The notes under the pieces are model-generated. The model worked only from the letters and a program-made list of their open reading frames with translations. It had not been told where the DNA came from and did no database searches. 64,000 bases of DNA from Ganoderma boninense (Eukaryota; Basidiomycota; Agaricomycetes; Polyporales; Polyporaceae). The stretch spans positions 3,038,001 through 3,102,000 of the forward strand of contig CM035311.1 in assembly GCA_002900995.3 (NCBI GenBank), given 5' to 3'. Every line of letters begins with the position of its first letter. The stretch's first letter is position 1. A program made the position numbers and the translations under genes. Positions 11,177 to 22,894 of the stretch are shown here, in pieces.

Positions 11177-11972
11177 ATCACCTCACACACTGCACTGGCC
11201 ACCGCCAGCGCGAATTGACAGCGGTTCTCGATCGAACCGCCATACTCGCCCGTCCGTACATGCGAGGTATCCTGCGTAAACTGGTCGATCAAGTAGCTGT
11301 TTGCCCCATGGATCTCGACGCCGTCGAATCCCGCTCCGACCACAGCGTTCCGCGTGGACTGTGCCCATGCCGCCACATATTCCTTGATTTCTGAAGAAGG
11401 TACGCCATCAGCCAGGTGTGTTACAGCGAAACATCCCACTTACCATCGACCGTTAAAGGTCTTGGAACGTCGGGCCTGCCAGCGAGCGGAACGTCCGACG
11501 GGGCGACGTAGGTATAGTCCGGTTCCTGCTCACGAAGGTATCCGACCCTCGACCGAGGCCCCACAGATGCATGTACGAGCCCTTCGTGTGGACAGCGTCC
11601 GCGACCTATATGGTCATGCACAACTGTCAGTCACAAGTACAGCTAGACGCATTGCACCGTCCTCCGTGCATATACTCACGCGTTTCCATGCAGCGACCTG
11701 ATCCTCGTTCCCAATGCCCGGGACATCCGGACCCCTTCCTTCCGCTTTGTGCGAGGCGTAGGCCGCCTCGGATATAAGGAGCGAGCCAGGGACAGATGCC
11801 GCTGGGCGTAGTTATCGGCGGCGAGGTCGTCTGGCACGCCGTGTTTGTTGGCTCGGCAGCGCGTGAACAGCGCAAACAAGACGCGGTGCGCGAGGGTGAC
11901 GTCCCCGACCTTGATGGGCTGAAACAGTTTGTCGTTCTCGGGGGCCGTGAATGAGCCCGAAGCGTCACCCAT
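11177..11972 (-). pseudogene. Old Yellow Enzyme pseudogene (unit 1)
   Basis: Truncated copy of the gene at 34086-35534. Exon 1 starts at 11972 with MGDASGSFTAPENDKLFQP, but one base is missing near 11805 (CAGCGGCAT against CAGCGCGCAT), shifting the frame. Exon 2 has lost several bases in the LWGLGR region. Exon 3 still encodes EIHGANSYLIDQF and RTGEYGGSIENR, the active-site and flavin-binding region of the family. The similarity ends at about 11176, so the last three exons are gone. It cannot encode a working flavoprotein. Confidence 0.85.
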
Positions 11973-11989
11973 GGTGTCCTAGTATGGCT

Positions 11990-13000
11990 GAGTAGCACAG
12001 CGGGGGAAGGCTGGCATGGACCCAGGCCTTGTCGTGCGCCATACGGTCTGTTTACAATCTCTCAGTATGATAGCCGCAGGAGGTGTGGGACAGTCGGACA
12101 GAAATGTTGTGAACGGGTGATGGCGAGCGTACCCATGGCGGGTACGACTGCCAGGCACAGGCGACTTGGAAGCAGGAGCCCATCGTCTCCATGGGTGGGC
12201 TCAAAAACATGGGAATGCACTGCAAATCGTAGTCACTGTCGAGGTTTGGTCGAAGGCCCTGAGAAATGGGGAGGCGTATGCGGAGATGACGAAAGGGACA
12301 GAAATCTCAAACTGCCAGATGTCGTGAGCCTGTGATGAGCTGACTGAAACCCTCCCTTGGGAACATGATATTGGCTCGTCATGGACATGATGAAGAGGCG
12401 GGGAGCTGGTACTTACAGCGTGCATTTCTCCTGTATCCCTCGTGACATATCCGCACACGGGCCGTCCTGCCATGTTCCTTATCCCTTCACACAAAAACCC
12501 CTCCACCACAGTCGCGGCTTCCAGGGAAAGCGAGATGCATTGCAGACATCATATCTTGCCTTGGTCGTTGTTGTAGAATCTGGAGAAGATGACGGGCACC
12601 CCGCAGAAGAATAGCATTGTATGTGGCCATAGATGCAGAGTCCGAGGTGACGAGCGATCGAGGGACCTGAGTCTGACACTCAAGACAGAAGTGGATGGGG
12701 CTCGCGTCACCAGAGGCGACGGAGACAGGTTACGAGGACAAGTGGGGTGCAGTTCAGAGGACAAGACAACAGGTTTGAAGCTGGCCCTCGACCGAGTCCG
12801 CGGCAGGAGACAAGTCGCAGCGGGTACGCTCAGTCAGCGGCGTGAGAAACGCGTGAGCTACCAGCTGAGGCTTTTCGTTCGGTCGAGTCTTGTCGCTGTC
12901 CAGCACCCTCGTCATGCCTGTTCCAACGCCTTGTCTTTGGTTCTGCCAATGCCCTTTTCTCATATGGGTCACTACTCGAGCTTTGTCTTGAATCCTCAGC
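11990..13000 (-). pseudogene. Unrecognised degenerate gene Z (unit 1)
   Basis: Region conserved with 35990-36990 upstream of the Old Yellow Enzyme copies. In the unit 2 version a - strand exon at about 36777-36563 starts with a hydrophobic segment and ends at a GTAAGT-type donor, followed by a second exon-like piece (36475-36290) containing stops. The unit 1 version has further frame changes (12760-12200). It could be a small membrane-protein gene in decay. No family was recognised. Confidence 0.3.
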
Positions 13001-13049
13001 TCAGGCAGCTCCTCCATCTCCTGCTGCGACTCACGGTCATCCTCGGAGC

Positions 13050-13600
13050 CAAGGAACGCTAACTTGATCAACCATCCACGACATATACAGCTAGGTGCTA
13101 GCACCCCAAAGACATCTGTCCATACTCCTCGTACATGCAGGTCGCATCCCGAAGAGAGGTTGCAAATCTCAAGCTACCGGGTAAATGGTGCGCACCATGA
13201 TCCTGTCTGTGTTTATGGATGCCGACCGTCCCGTTTTACAGCATGTTCCCGTACACCTCTAGATCTGTAACAGTCAGTGTAACCCACGGCGACCAGACGA
13301 TCCAGGATGACTGACAGGACAACATCTTCATGTCGCCGGTCGGTCGCGGCCCCTCACACCGTAACCACTCCTGTTACCAACTGTTTCCTGACGGCAGTCC
13401 TCCTCAACGGTCAACCCAACGAGAAATCCATCATCACACAGAGCAGCGATGAGTATGTCCATGCTAGCGATAGCCTTGGAGCCTGTCAGTGATTTCGAAT
13501 GTCGACTCTGCAGTCGTCGGTTCCACACTCAACATGGCTGGAGGGTTTGAGCCAAGATGGCAGCTTGCGGTTTAGAATGCCGCACTAGATGTAAGCACCT
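13050..13600 (+). pseudogene. TRM82: TRM82-like remnant R (unit 1)
   Basis: Short remnant. Near 13277-13325 is a VTHGDQTI-like blade end followed by GTCGGTCG, where the donor stands in other copies. At 13370-13490 FLTAVLLNGQPNEKS and SSDEYVHAS correspond to FLLTPDEQYIVTADRDEHVRVS. Stops and indels are frequent. Conserved with 37280-37800, so it predates the duplication of units 1 and 2. Confidence 0.5.
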
Positions 13601-14964
13601 CGTTTCTTCGCATCCCAATCGCGGGCCGTCTCTGACGAAGCAGCCATGTCGCGATCGACGTCTCGCATTATGCCCAGTGGTGCGACTGGAAACGTCGTTT
13701 TCCGTGATTTACAGCTGGAGCTTTAGGCCCTCCTCCATCCCATACATATGGCCCAAGCTCACTGCGATGGAGGTCTTCGAGATATCCTTGTATGCGGATA
13801 TCTGGGCGAACACGGACTGTTTGTGCATGGTCTCGGAACGCCCAAGTCGCAGGCAACTACGAGCCGTGAGTCCCATGTAGCCTCCGATGCGCATAGATGC
13901 TGAACAATTCCTGGTGCATCACAAATAGACGAGCCCTGTCTAGATGCGGCATGTTGCTAGCGAACAAGGCTCACCTCTACCACCTCAGTGCCTGCTACGT
14001 CACCGAGAGGGGCGAGACCGCACTGATGTCCAAGCAGGGCCATGCGGTCGGTGACACGGAAGGAGGAGCCGATATATAACCACTTCGTGCGCGACTACAA
14101 CACGGAAAATCTGAGCCTTGTGCAACAGCGGTGCCGGCAAGTTTGAGACGGAAATGCGGGGTGGCACGCTCCTACAAGACCATGGTGTGCAAGGTTCTGC
14201 TCAAGATGAAGTGGGTTCGTGTACGCCGCGTCTTCGACCAGATGTCGATATGCTGATCCAACTATATGCGGGTATACAGGTTGTATAGTCACGGGCGGTG
14301 CAAGCAACAATGATTATGAACAAGGAACAGGACGGGATGAGGGGTGGAAGACAGAAGGAAACTCTTCGGGAGTGTCATCAGTCCTCTTTTCACGCTCAGT
14401 TGGGCAGACGCAGCTGATGATACTGCCATGGGTCATAGTGGGACTTTTGCCTAAGACCGCGAACTCCACCAGGCAGGAGGCCGTCTACGTGCTCGGACAA
14501 TGGTGCGAAGTGACAGTTTCCTCGGTTTCATAGGTTCTCGGGACCACAGGCTGTGTTCTTGCTTCGTGCACTGCAGTACATCTTGGCTTGTGAAGTTTGT
14601 TACTAAATTGATTTATTCCAGTCTTACGTTAGTGTTTGACTATGTTGGACATGCAGCCTATTGGCTTGACTTGACGTCGAAGGTCATTCGGGGCTCGGTT
14701 CCTAGCCATTACTGGTGGCCTGCTCAATTAATTTCTCGGTCATTATTCTGTTCATAACAGGCGTCGCATTGATTGTAGTGCACTACAAGGTAAACAGTCA
14801 ACGAACATCCGATACAACATACATCACGATCATAAGTACCGAGCGATAGGTAACTGAATCCTCGACTGCTGACTAGAGAATACATCTGAACTCGTTTCGA
14901 AGCCAAGTCCGTCCGCAGCGCAAGATCACAGAAATGCTACGTACAGACAACACGATCACAGCCC
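13601..14964. other. Unassigned remnant plus HET 3' flank
   Basis: From 13.6 to about 14.55 kb there are short coding-like pieces on the + strand (for example around 13960-14080) that recur in decayed form near 38.1-38.3 kb and perhaps 55.9 kb, but no family was recognised. From about 14570 to 14964 the DNA matches 38360-38816 and 56270-56978 and is the conserved 3' flank of the HET genes. Confidence 0.4.
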
Positions 14965-16509
14965 TCAACAGTCCTCAAACCTCATCTGGCCCTTCAAGAG
15001 CCGAACTCCTCTCTGGATGGTCTCGCGTGCTCCCTGTGCCATCCGTCTGAGCTTCGCGCCATATCGCCTTGCGCGTTCACCCGCCCTGCGTTTGTCCGTC
15101 CCGCCGCTCAGCGTCTGAGCTGGTTGCGTCGGCACTCGCTCTGCGTCGCCTTGCACCACAACCTCTGTGTCTGACTGAGGTCGTTTCTCCAGTGCTGAAC
15201 TCTCTACAATCTCGGGCTCCGCACTCCTGCTCTGCGAACCCTCAATGGCACTCGGACCTGCTGGAAGGGGCTCCCCGTCTGAACTCGAATCCGGATCGTG
15301 TACTCCCCCACCTGCGGCGCCCTCTTGACTCTCGACCGGCGAACCTGGGGTGGTGATGCAGGTTTGGAGATATCCAGGAGCTGGCTCGTCATGGACCTCT
15401 GCTGACTGGCCGCCCCCTGCGCTCTCCGCCAACGGCTGCGGAATGTCTTCCATGCCAGTCGCATCCAGTTCGGATTCTGGCACTGGGGGCGCATCGACGT
15501 TGGATTGGGAAGGGTCAGGGCACGGCATGGGCAGAAGAGGAACGATTTCCACCGTCAGGTAATACTCGGAGAACCACCCTAAGTGGAGACCGAGGCGTAA
15601 CATGAGCTGGTTCCCAGATGGAAGTGTGATTGTGATTTCCTTGTCTCCCAGGCTCGAATACCACAGCGGGTAAGAATCGTCACCCCTTGCGTTCCAATCC
15701 GCCGTGACAGTTGTATCGTCGTTCTGAGCTGCGTCTGGACTCAGAGGGCCGTCCTGAATGCTACAAAGGGGCGATGTCTGAACAGATGCTTGAAACGTCA
15801 ACACCTGATTGCATTGCTTCAATGGTACCGGTGCCTTGGCTGTGGGTGCGGATAAATCGGGAGCCGAGTGCGTCTGAGGGCCCGGGTCTGCCACGAAGAA
15901 GGGATAATCCCACCAGTGCGGCGCATCGTCATCTGGCTCAGGGTAGCGTGTGGTCAAGTCATGAAAGTACTCGATGATGATGGTGACATCGATGTGGGTG
16001 AGTGTGAGGCGATGGCAGACCCGGCCGTCTGACTGGTCTGCTTCGCGCGACGCTTCAAAGTCCACCTGGTATCCCTGCGCCTGTAGAGCGCGCCTGTCGG
16101 CTCCGGGTAGCATTAACCTGACACTGTCATGGCCCCAATTCAACAGATACCCGGTGCTACCGTTATTGTGGGGATTTCTCCGTATGGGCGACATCTGTTG
16201 GGGTGTGGGAGAGGGGGTAGCTGGCTCGATGTCGACATTCAAGTAGTATTCAGACTTCCATGCAAGATCGAGGCCAAGTCGAAGGGTGAGTAGTGCTCCA
16301 GTGGGTGTGGTGAGGACGACACACTTCTGCTCTAGGCGCCATTTCCAGGGCGCGCTGTCGAGCCACTGCACAAAGTATGGACCATCCTTCATGGTCTTGA
16401 GGCTCATATCACCAGACTCCAGTGTGACGCGGGCTACGATCACAATGTGGTCCATATCTGAATCTGGATCGAACTCGGCCTGGCTGTGTCGCGCAGCATG
16501 AAAGTACTT

Positions 16510-16526
16510 CATCAGGAATCCGTCCG
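16510..16526 (+). repeat. Left terminal inverted repeat
   Basis: Perfect inverted match to 17705-17721; marks the left end of the insertion in HET copy 1. Confidence 0.85.
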
Positions 16527-17704
16527 GTACTTAATTGGACTTAATTCTACTGAACGCCTTGATGCGACTGAAATCCACTGGCGACAGCTTATTCACTGGA
16601 ATCCTCTTGAAACCGCTGGGCCTGTTTGTGATCTTGTTATCAAAAGTGCATCGCGCGACGTCAGGCACCCGACAGCCTGTGACAGCCTACCTCCGATTTG
16701 CTCCTCGAAGGCCAGCACACCCTGCCCTAAACACCTGCGGCAGTTTCCGCCCCCGTGCGGTGAAGTCGCCAGCGTCGCATCCAGGTCGCATCAGATCCCT
16801 CCTTCGACTTCTCTATCATCCCCCTCCTATCCCCCCGCTCCGTCTTCTCGGACTCCCCTGCAAACTCATGGCACAAATGCCTCCTGCCTCGCCCCTTCTC
16901 TTGTATGGCCACTATGGTCTGGCTTTCTCCATTCAGTACTTTCCGAGCTCGCGTCCCACCCGACATCAGGGCTTATGGCCACGGCTTCTACCGGAAGGTG
17001 GGTACCTCCTCAAAGGTCCAGGTGCATCGCTCGGTCAGAGGCCTAAAGCGTAGTGCGTGCTTCGTCCCACTTCGTCAGCTGGAAGGGCCATTGGTAAGTC
17101 GCCATCTGTCCAGCTTGTTGATATGTTTGAGGGCGCTACGTTGTGGCGGGAAATACGAGACGGCGATAGACGTACGGTAGTACGTCACGTACCGTGAGTG
17201 GATTTCATTTTGTAGACACCGGTGATGACCGACTGATCAAGGACGGTAGCTGCAGCGCTGTGGGACTCCACGGCGCACAAACCTCTCAAGATAGAAAGGT
17301 ACTTACGCTCTGCTCTCGTCTATTTGCAAGAGTCGGTATAATAGTATTGCAGACTCCGAGGCGCACCTCAAATGTTCCGACTGCGGGCACTTAGGTACTC
17401 AGGATTGCGATGGCTGCAGGCGGCATAGATTGGGGCAGATGGGTGTTTCGGGGGAGTGCGAGGATGGGCGGGTGCTGGGTGAGGATGCGCCTGAGTTCAT
17501 CCGATCCGTCCCGGTAGCGTAGGCGTAATGGTAGCATAGGCGTAGCGATACCGAATAGATACTACTTGTCCCACCTGGAATCCACTTGAGCGATCACTGG
17601 GCCAGGAAGTGAACCTAATTATCAAGGACCTGTCAGATCAACTGGAATCTACTGGGGGCCACTGAACAAGGCTGGATAAGTGATTTCAGGGAAATTAAGT
17701 AGAT

Positions 17705-17721
17705 CGGACGGATTCCTGATG
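17705..17721 (-). repeat. Right terminal inverted repeat
   Basis: Perfect inverted match to 16510-16526; HET coding sequence resumes immediately to its right. Confidence 0.85.
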
Positions 17722-20009
17722 TTCACCACAATGGCAAAGTCTTCTGAACCAGAGGTGTCGGTAGAAGTGAGAGTGAGGGTGTGGGAGCCATAGGAGGGGT
17801 GCAGGCTTGGGTCGAGGACGAGATGAGCGGAGTATCCCTTGGAATTGAGAGCCCTTCTAGCTGATCCTGTCAGAATCAGATTCAAGGCTTCGTGCGCAAG
17901 AGGCAGGTCAGGTGATAACTCCTTCGAATGGAGATGGAATGGTGCTCCAATGTGCTCCGAGTTGATAGATGGCCCAACATCAACATGAACGTCGTATTGA
18001 AGCGGAGCTATAAGGCGCAGCCCAAGCCTCAATGTTAATGACTCTCCAGAATCCATGGCAAGGTGTAGGTACTGTGCTGGCAGAGTTGTTGTCCATAGAT
18101 CGTCAGCAGTCCAAATGGCAGCGCTATAGGGTGGCGACAACTGGAAGCGAGTATTCATCTCAGGAACCTCCGCGCCAGGTGACAGGATCCAGACTTGAGC
18201 CGCAATTGCCACAAAGTTGCTATGAAGGTGTTTCATGCACCGATAATGAATGTGGATCTTGAATATTTCATTCGAGAGAACGAGAGAAAGGGAAAGCCCG
18301 GCCTCATTGTTGGCCCTGGCAGAAGCTTGAGTGTTTGTGACTGTGTACCCGTCCGCCTGGAGGACATCCGAAGTCCATGTAGGAACACTCAAGCTCACGC
18401 TATCACCACTGGGACCCCCCTCCCCGCGAAGCTGTTGCTTGGTGTCATGAAGCTTGGGGTGGGGAAGATACACAGTCCTATTTGGCTGTTTGAGGGTCTT
18501 CTGGATGCGGAAGATGTCGTCTATGGGAAGAGTGAATAAATCGCCATTGGGATTCGCCCCAACCATGCTAGTGCTTGGCAGGTACAACGATTCAACTTGA
18601 GTGTTGTCTGTGCGCATATAACACAGTCGGCATAAAAGCTGTTGTTGATCATTGGCATACTTGGAGCGGAGGACGGCGAGATACCATGACACATCTACCC
18701 AGTTCGTGATATCGGGGTTGAGAGCTTCCAAGGGGAGTAGACATAGATGGGTGCGGACGCCGTAGGGGGTACGAGTGTATTCTACCAGTGGAAGTTTGAG
18801 GTCCCTGATCGAGTCTTCCGTGGGCTGAATGATCCGCTGAGGAGAAGATAGATTCAAAGCACCACGAAAAGAACGTGGAGATGGTGCAAGCAGTGTCTTG
18901 GTGTCTGGGCATCGAGCATACAAGGTGATCTTGGGTGAGGACTCCTCAGGATCTGCCACGGGAAATGGCTGTGCATCCTTACTTCCCAAAGCGAAGATGC
19001 TATGGTCAGGAATCCTCTCCAATATCTGCTCTTGCAACCGCCGAAATGCGTTCCCACCCTCCCCGTACAGCGTTGGCATCGTGATCCCAAGGATCCCCAA
19101 TAGCGAGTAGGCCTGGTCCTCCACCCGGGTCGTCTTGCGCGAGGCTGCCCACTGCATGCGGTTCGTGACGCTCTCCTCACTCAACACCCTATTATGCGTT
19201 AAGATTTCGATATCGATGGACGTGATTTCCTTGATGACGTCTGCCAGCCCCATCTTCGTTCCAAGGCACTGCCAGGATTTGGAGAGGAACACGACCGCGA
19301 GAGGAGCGACGAGCTCCTGGAGCGTCCATCCGCGCTTGAACCATCGGCTCTTCCGGAATTTGGAGCCCTTCATCCTCACATCCTTGTTGGAGGGCACATC
19401 CGCGAGGAATACATAGTAGATGTCAGCGTCGCGGTACCAGTTGTACATCGAGTTGATTGCCTCGGATAACTCGGAGCTGCTCTCCTTGTTGATGCAACAA
19501 GAGTCGATCCAGATGTAGCGGTAGCCATTGCGGCGCGCGACCTCGCACGCTCTCCGGACCTTCTTCAAGAGACCAGAGTCGGAATCCCATATGGGCGAAA
19601 TAACGGGGTCCGGAGATGATGCACGGGACCCGGAAGCAGCATCAACGTCCAATACTACACGGGTAGGGAAATCGAGGATGCCAGCTTCCCAGTCATCTGA
19701 ACTCCAGTTACAGTGCTCGTCTTCAGAGTCATGGGAACTCGGGTCATCAGGCTCATCTCCTTCTTGAGGGGGCTAAGAGAGCAAACCATAGTCAGCATTT
19801 ATAGCAGCAGTAATGCGCACCATTGCAAGAGGACAAACCTGTTGAGGTTCCTGTGCCGGCAGGAGCCCATATTTCTCCTGTATCTTCAGAACCTCCTGGT
19901 ATGTTTGCTCATTTTTGTCCCAGGTATGCGAGAGGATGGCATACTGGGGAGCCTCGTCCGCATTGAAGAACTCCTCAAACCTTCCCGTATATGTGTTGAT
20001 CAACCTCAT

Positions 20010-22560
20010 GGTCGAGAATACCTAAGGATCTTCAATTCAGTGTCAGGATGAATAAGCATAAAATGTACACATACAGGGACTGACGAAGGATATTGATGGT
20101 TGTGAACGTGGTTTCCGAGTCAAGTTTTGAGAGAGGTACCGAGAGCAGGAGGGTGCGTGTGCAGGAGGGTGCGTGCGGGGACGAGTGGGACGGGAGCAAC
20201 CTCGACTACGCAAAGAAACGGTTCTCACACCATACAAGATAAGCTGCGGACAGGGCATGAGGCGATGTGGGCCAAATCAACACTCTAAGCACGAATGGCA
20301 ATGTGCATCCCGCAGACGTAAAACAATGTCCCAGGCGGAAGCCTCACGCCAGTGACTGGGAACACGGCCAAACGCCCTGTGCGAGGACCACAACCTTCCG
20401 TGGTCAGCCTCACTGGGGAAAGAGCTGTATCAGTGCTGTACTTCATCGCGTAACCAACGAGGTTTGGTCCATATTCCCGTGAAAAGCGCCGCAGATATCT
20501 GACAATGGGAATTAGGCATGGGACACGGTGGGCTCCAATCGACGGCGTCTTGCTTGCCTTCATGGTCCCCACACGCTGTCAATGAGGCTGATATCGATAT
20601 CACGCTGGTGGTGTCACCGGTCTTGCTTTGGACGTGCATATGCCGGCTTGCGGATGGTGGATGCTCTGAGCGGGGGCCCGTGACAGCCAGAGAACGCAAC
20701 ACGCGCCTCCGGAGCGCAGAAGAGACATGACACTGACAGGCCGGAAGCCGAATGGCACCATTCGAGCACGTTCGTGAAGGCGATGAGGGGGGCGGTACCC
20801 ACAGCCCCGATGCCGAAATTAGCGGATGTTCGGGACACATATTTGGTGCTGTAATTTGTAGCAGCGCGATTTCTTGTGAATGTCGGCTGTCGATTCCTGA
20901 TGCGTGAATGCGAGAGGATACCCAGAGTGATTCAGATAGCGCGCCCCGGCGGGAAATAAAGGCGAGAAGGTGCATGAAGCTATGTCTTGTCGGGCAGGGA
21001 AGAGCCAATCGTTACAACCTGACATGGACAGCTGACTCTTAACTGTGCTAGATATTTCGCAGCGCGCTGCAGCTTCCTTGTCAGTGCGCAGATTGCGGGG
21101 CTCTTTCAGGCTCGAGGAGACTTGCAGTGATTTGCGCCCGCCCATGCGAAAGCAGGATTGAGAATCGAGGCACTGCCATCACCCTGGACAATCGCCGTAA
21201 GCCTGCCACAGCTTTCAAGGTGGTTGAGTGCTAGCTATCAGACAATTGTCTCCGACGATATACTAATTCTAAGTGCCCATGGAGGTCCTGCAGCGCTTCA
21301 TGCAGCATGGTAGCAATTAAATCCTCGTGCTGCATGCATCGCAATTATACGGCACTATTAAATTGTACCGGAGCCGTGTTTGAAAAACAGCACGACGATC
21401 GAAAGAGAACACTCGAATGCCTCCATGCCTCCAACTCATACCCACCGCCTCAACTAAAACACGGCGGCGCGTACGAGTGGAGGACGTCGGGGGACTCACT
21501 TAGGCTGTGGAATACATGGCTGGTGACCACACTCCGACCATGGTAGGTCAAGACGTAGCTTTACAGGCTCGTGCGTACGCCGACGACCAGGATTCCGGAT
21601 AAATGCATGGTCAAGGAGAAAACTCACCGCCGCAAGATGAGAGCGCAAACAAGCACTCAAATATTATGTTCTGTTCGTCATGCATTCTGCGTACGAGGCA
21701 TGTGCGTTCCCAGTGACAGAAAGCTCTCGTGAGGGGAGCCAGGACCGCTAATGCCTGCATAGAGCACTACATTGGCTGGAGAAGTTAAACATTGTGACGA
21801 CTGCGGGATCAGGATAAATAGCGATACGTGGTAGAGCAGTGTTAAATACTTACAACAGCTACAGGGACCTGAAGACAGCCAAACGCACCGGAGGAACGGA
21901 CGCAGCTGGGATTCGGAGGAGCAGGAGACGTTGCTTGGAGATCCTGGAGAGGCGTGTCGGTGATACAAGGAGAGGGGATGATGACAGCAAGACTGGACAG
22001 TGGAGATCGTGGTGGTTGCTGTCGAAGCGACATAAACAAGCAAGCAGATATCGTGGCTATGAGTACGCGGAGAGCCTGCCAGGCTGACGAGTGAGCGAGG
22101 GCCAGAAGAGGGTGAAAGTCACCCCACGAGAGCTTCCATGGAGTGGTGGAGGACCGTTTCACCGACTGAGGTGGCAAGCAGCTGGCCGGACAAGACGAGA
22201 GGCTTTGTTGTCGAGACGCAGGTCGTGGTCGAAGCCTCGAAGGAGAGTCAAAGGCGACGGCCCGACTCCCGGGGAGAGTCACAATGCGTGACGAGTGGGT
22301 AACGTCCTGCAGTGCCCGCCCCCAGCGTTTCCCTGCTGCGACCTCGGCGGTCACCTCGCCTCGCTGTCTGGTACTGTCGCTGGTCTCCGTCCTTGCATCC
22401 TCTCTCTGGTCCCGACGTCTTCTACCTGGACCTTTCAGCGCAACCACCTTCGTCCAGTCATCTCATGAGAGTCAGCGACGGCGAGCTCCATCAGTAAAAC
22501 CTGCACAGCTCTGAGAGCTCTGGATCAGACCCGTCCCAGACTTTTCAGACGGGATCCAGA
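20010..22560. other. HET upstream region (unit 1), no gene seen
   Basis: Conserved along its length with 42753-45230 but with indels and stops in every frame, so it appears non-coding. It lies upstream of the - strand HET gene and presumably carries its promoter. A CATTTTATGC word about 50 bases before the HET start (20056-20065, also in unit 2) is a possible TATA-like element. Confidence 0.45.
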
Positions 22561-22894
22561 CATTTCAGGGCCAATTGGCGCCCAGAACTTCAAGACCCTC
22601 GTTCAGAACATCGGGCGCTCGACTGATTTGACGGCGCTCCTGCTTCTTCCCATCTCGCTCCGAGCTCTCGCGTCAAGTCTCCCTTCCGTGGGCCACGTAC
22701 AACCTCCTCTTCGAGCTCTCAATGGACCGGGTCTCGCTAAATGATGGATTAAGACCAACATCTCTCTGGTAAGTTAGTACTTGTCCGTGTACCCGCGGTC
22801 ATTCTCCGGCTCCCCGTCCCCATTCTCTCGCGATTATTTATGTTCAGTGTACCTATCCATACCGTGTACGGTGTATTAAGATAAAATGTTGCAC

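Larger units (their letters stand above)
16510..17721. mobile_element. 1.2-kb terminal-inverted-repeat element in HET copy 1
   Basis: Sequence present in HET copy 1 and absent from copies 2 and 3 at the same codon. Its ends are perfect 17-base inverted repeats, CATCAGGAATCCGTCCG at 16510-16526 and its complement at 17705-17721. They continue imperfectly (both ends share a TACTTAATT word) to about 16536 and 17692. Comparison with copy 2 (GTACTTCACCAC) gives a duplicated target of TTCA if the repeats overlap it by two bases, or TT if the full 17 bases count. Repeated words of the type TGGAATCCACT lie inside both ends. No transposase was recognised, so it looks like a non-autonomous DNA transposon. 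The superfamily is not assignable from this copy. Confidence 0.85.
14965..20009 (-). pseudogene. HET-domain gene copy 1, split by a transposon-like insertion
   Basis: Closely related to the intact gene at 38817-42752. Exon 1 is 20009-19839 (YAILSHTWDKNEQTY), the intron is 19838-19773 (66 bases) and exon 2 begins at 19772. The HET domain is intact, with YIWIDSCCINKESSSE and a GWTLQELVAP motif. The DQAYSLLGILGITMPTLYGEG segment that follows HET in many fungal proteins is also present. The frame continues to 17722, where a 1.2-kb insertion brings an early stop at 17649. The remaining coding sequence resumes on the other side (16512 to 14965, 515 aa) with the second and third C-terminal repeats and a Ser/Pro-rich tail. 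The upstream part could still yield a 724-aa truncated protein with an intact HET domain. Confidence 0.85.

Noticed and set aside
11300..11350. tRNA-like TCGAATCC box
   Set aside because: It is coding sequence for the Old Yellow Enzyme active-site region (same words at 34870-34890), with no cloverleaf around it.
16535..17053. 172-codon frame in the TIR element as a transposase
   Set aside because: No catalytic triad, helix-turn-helix or other transposase feature is visible, and the element is only 1.2 kb.
20010..22560. Genes in the conserved DNA upstream of HET
   Set aside because: Frames on both strands are broken differently in the two units; conservation looks like shared ancestry of non-coding DNA.
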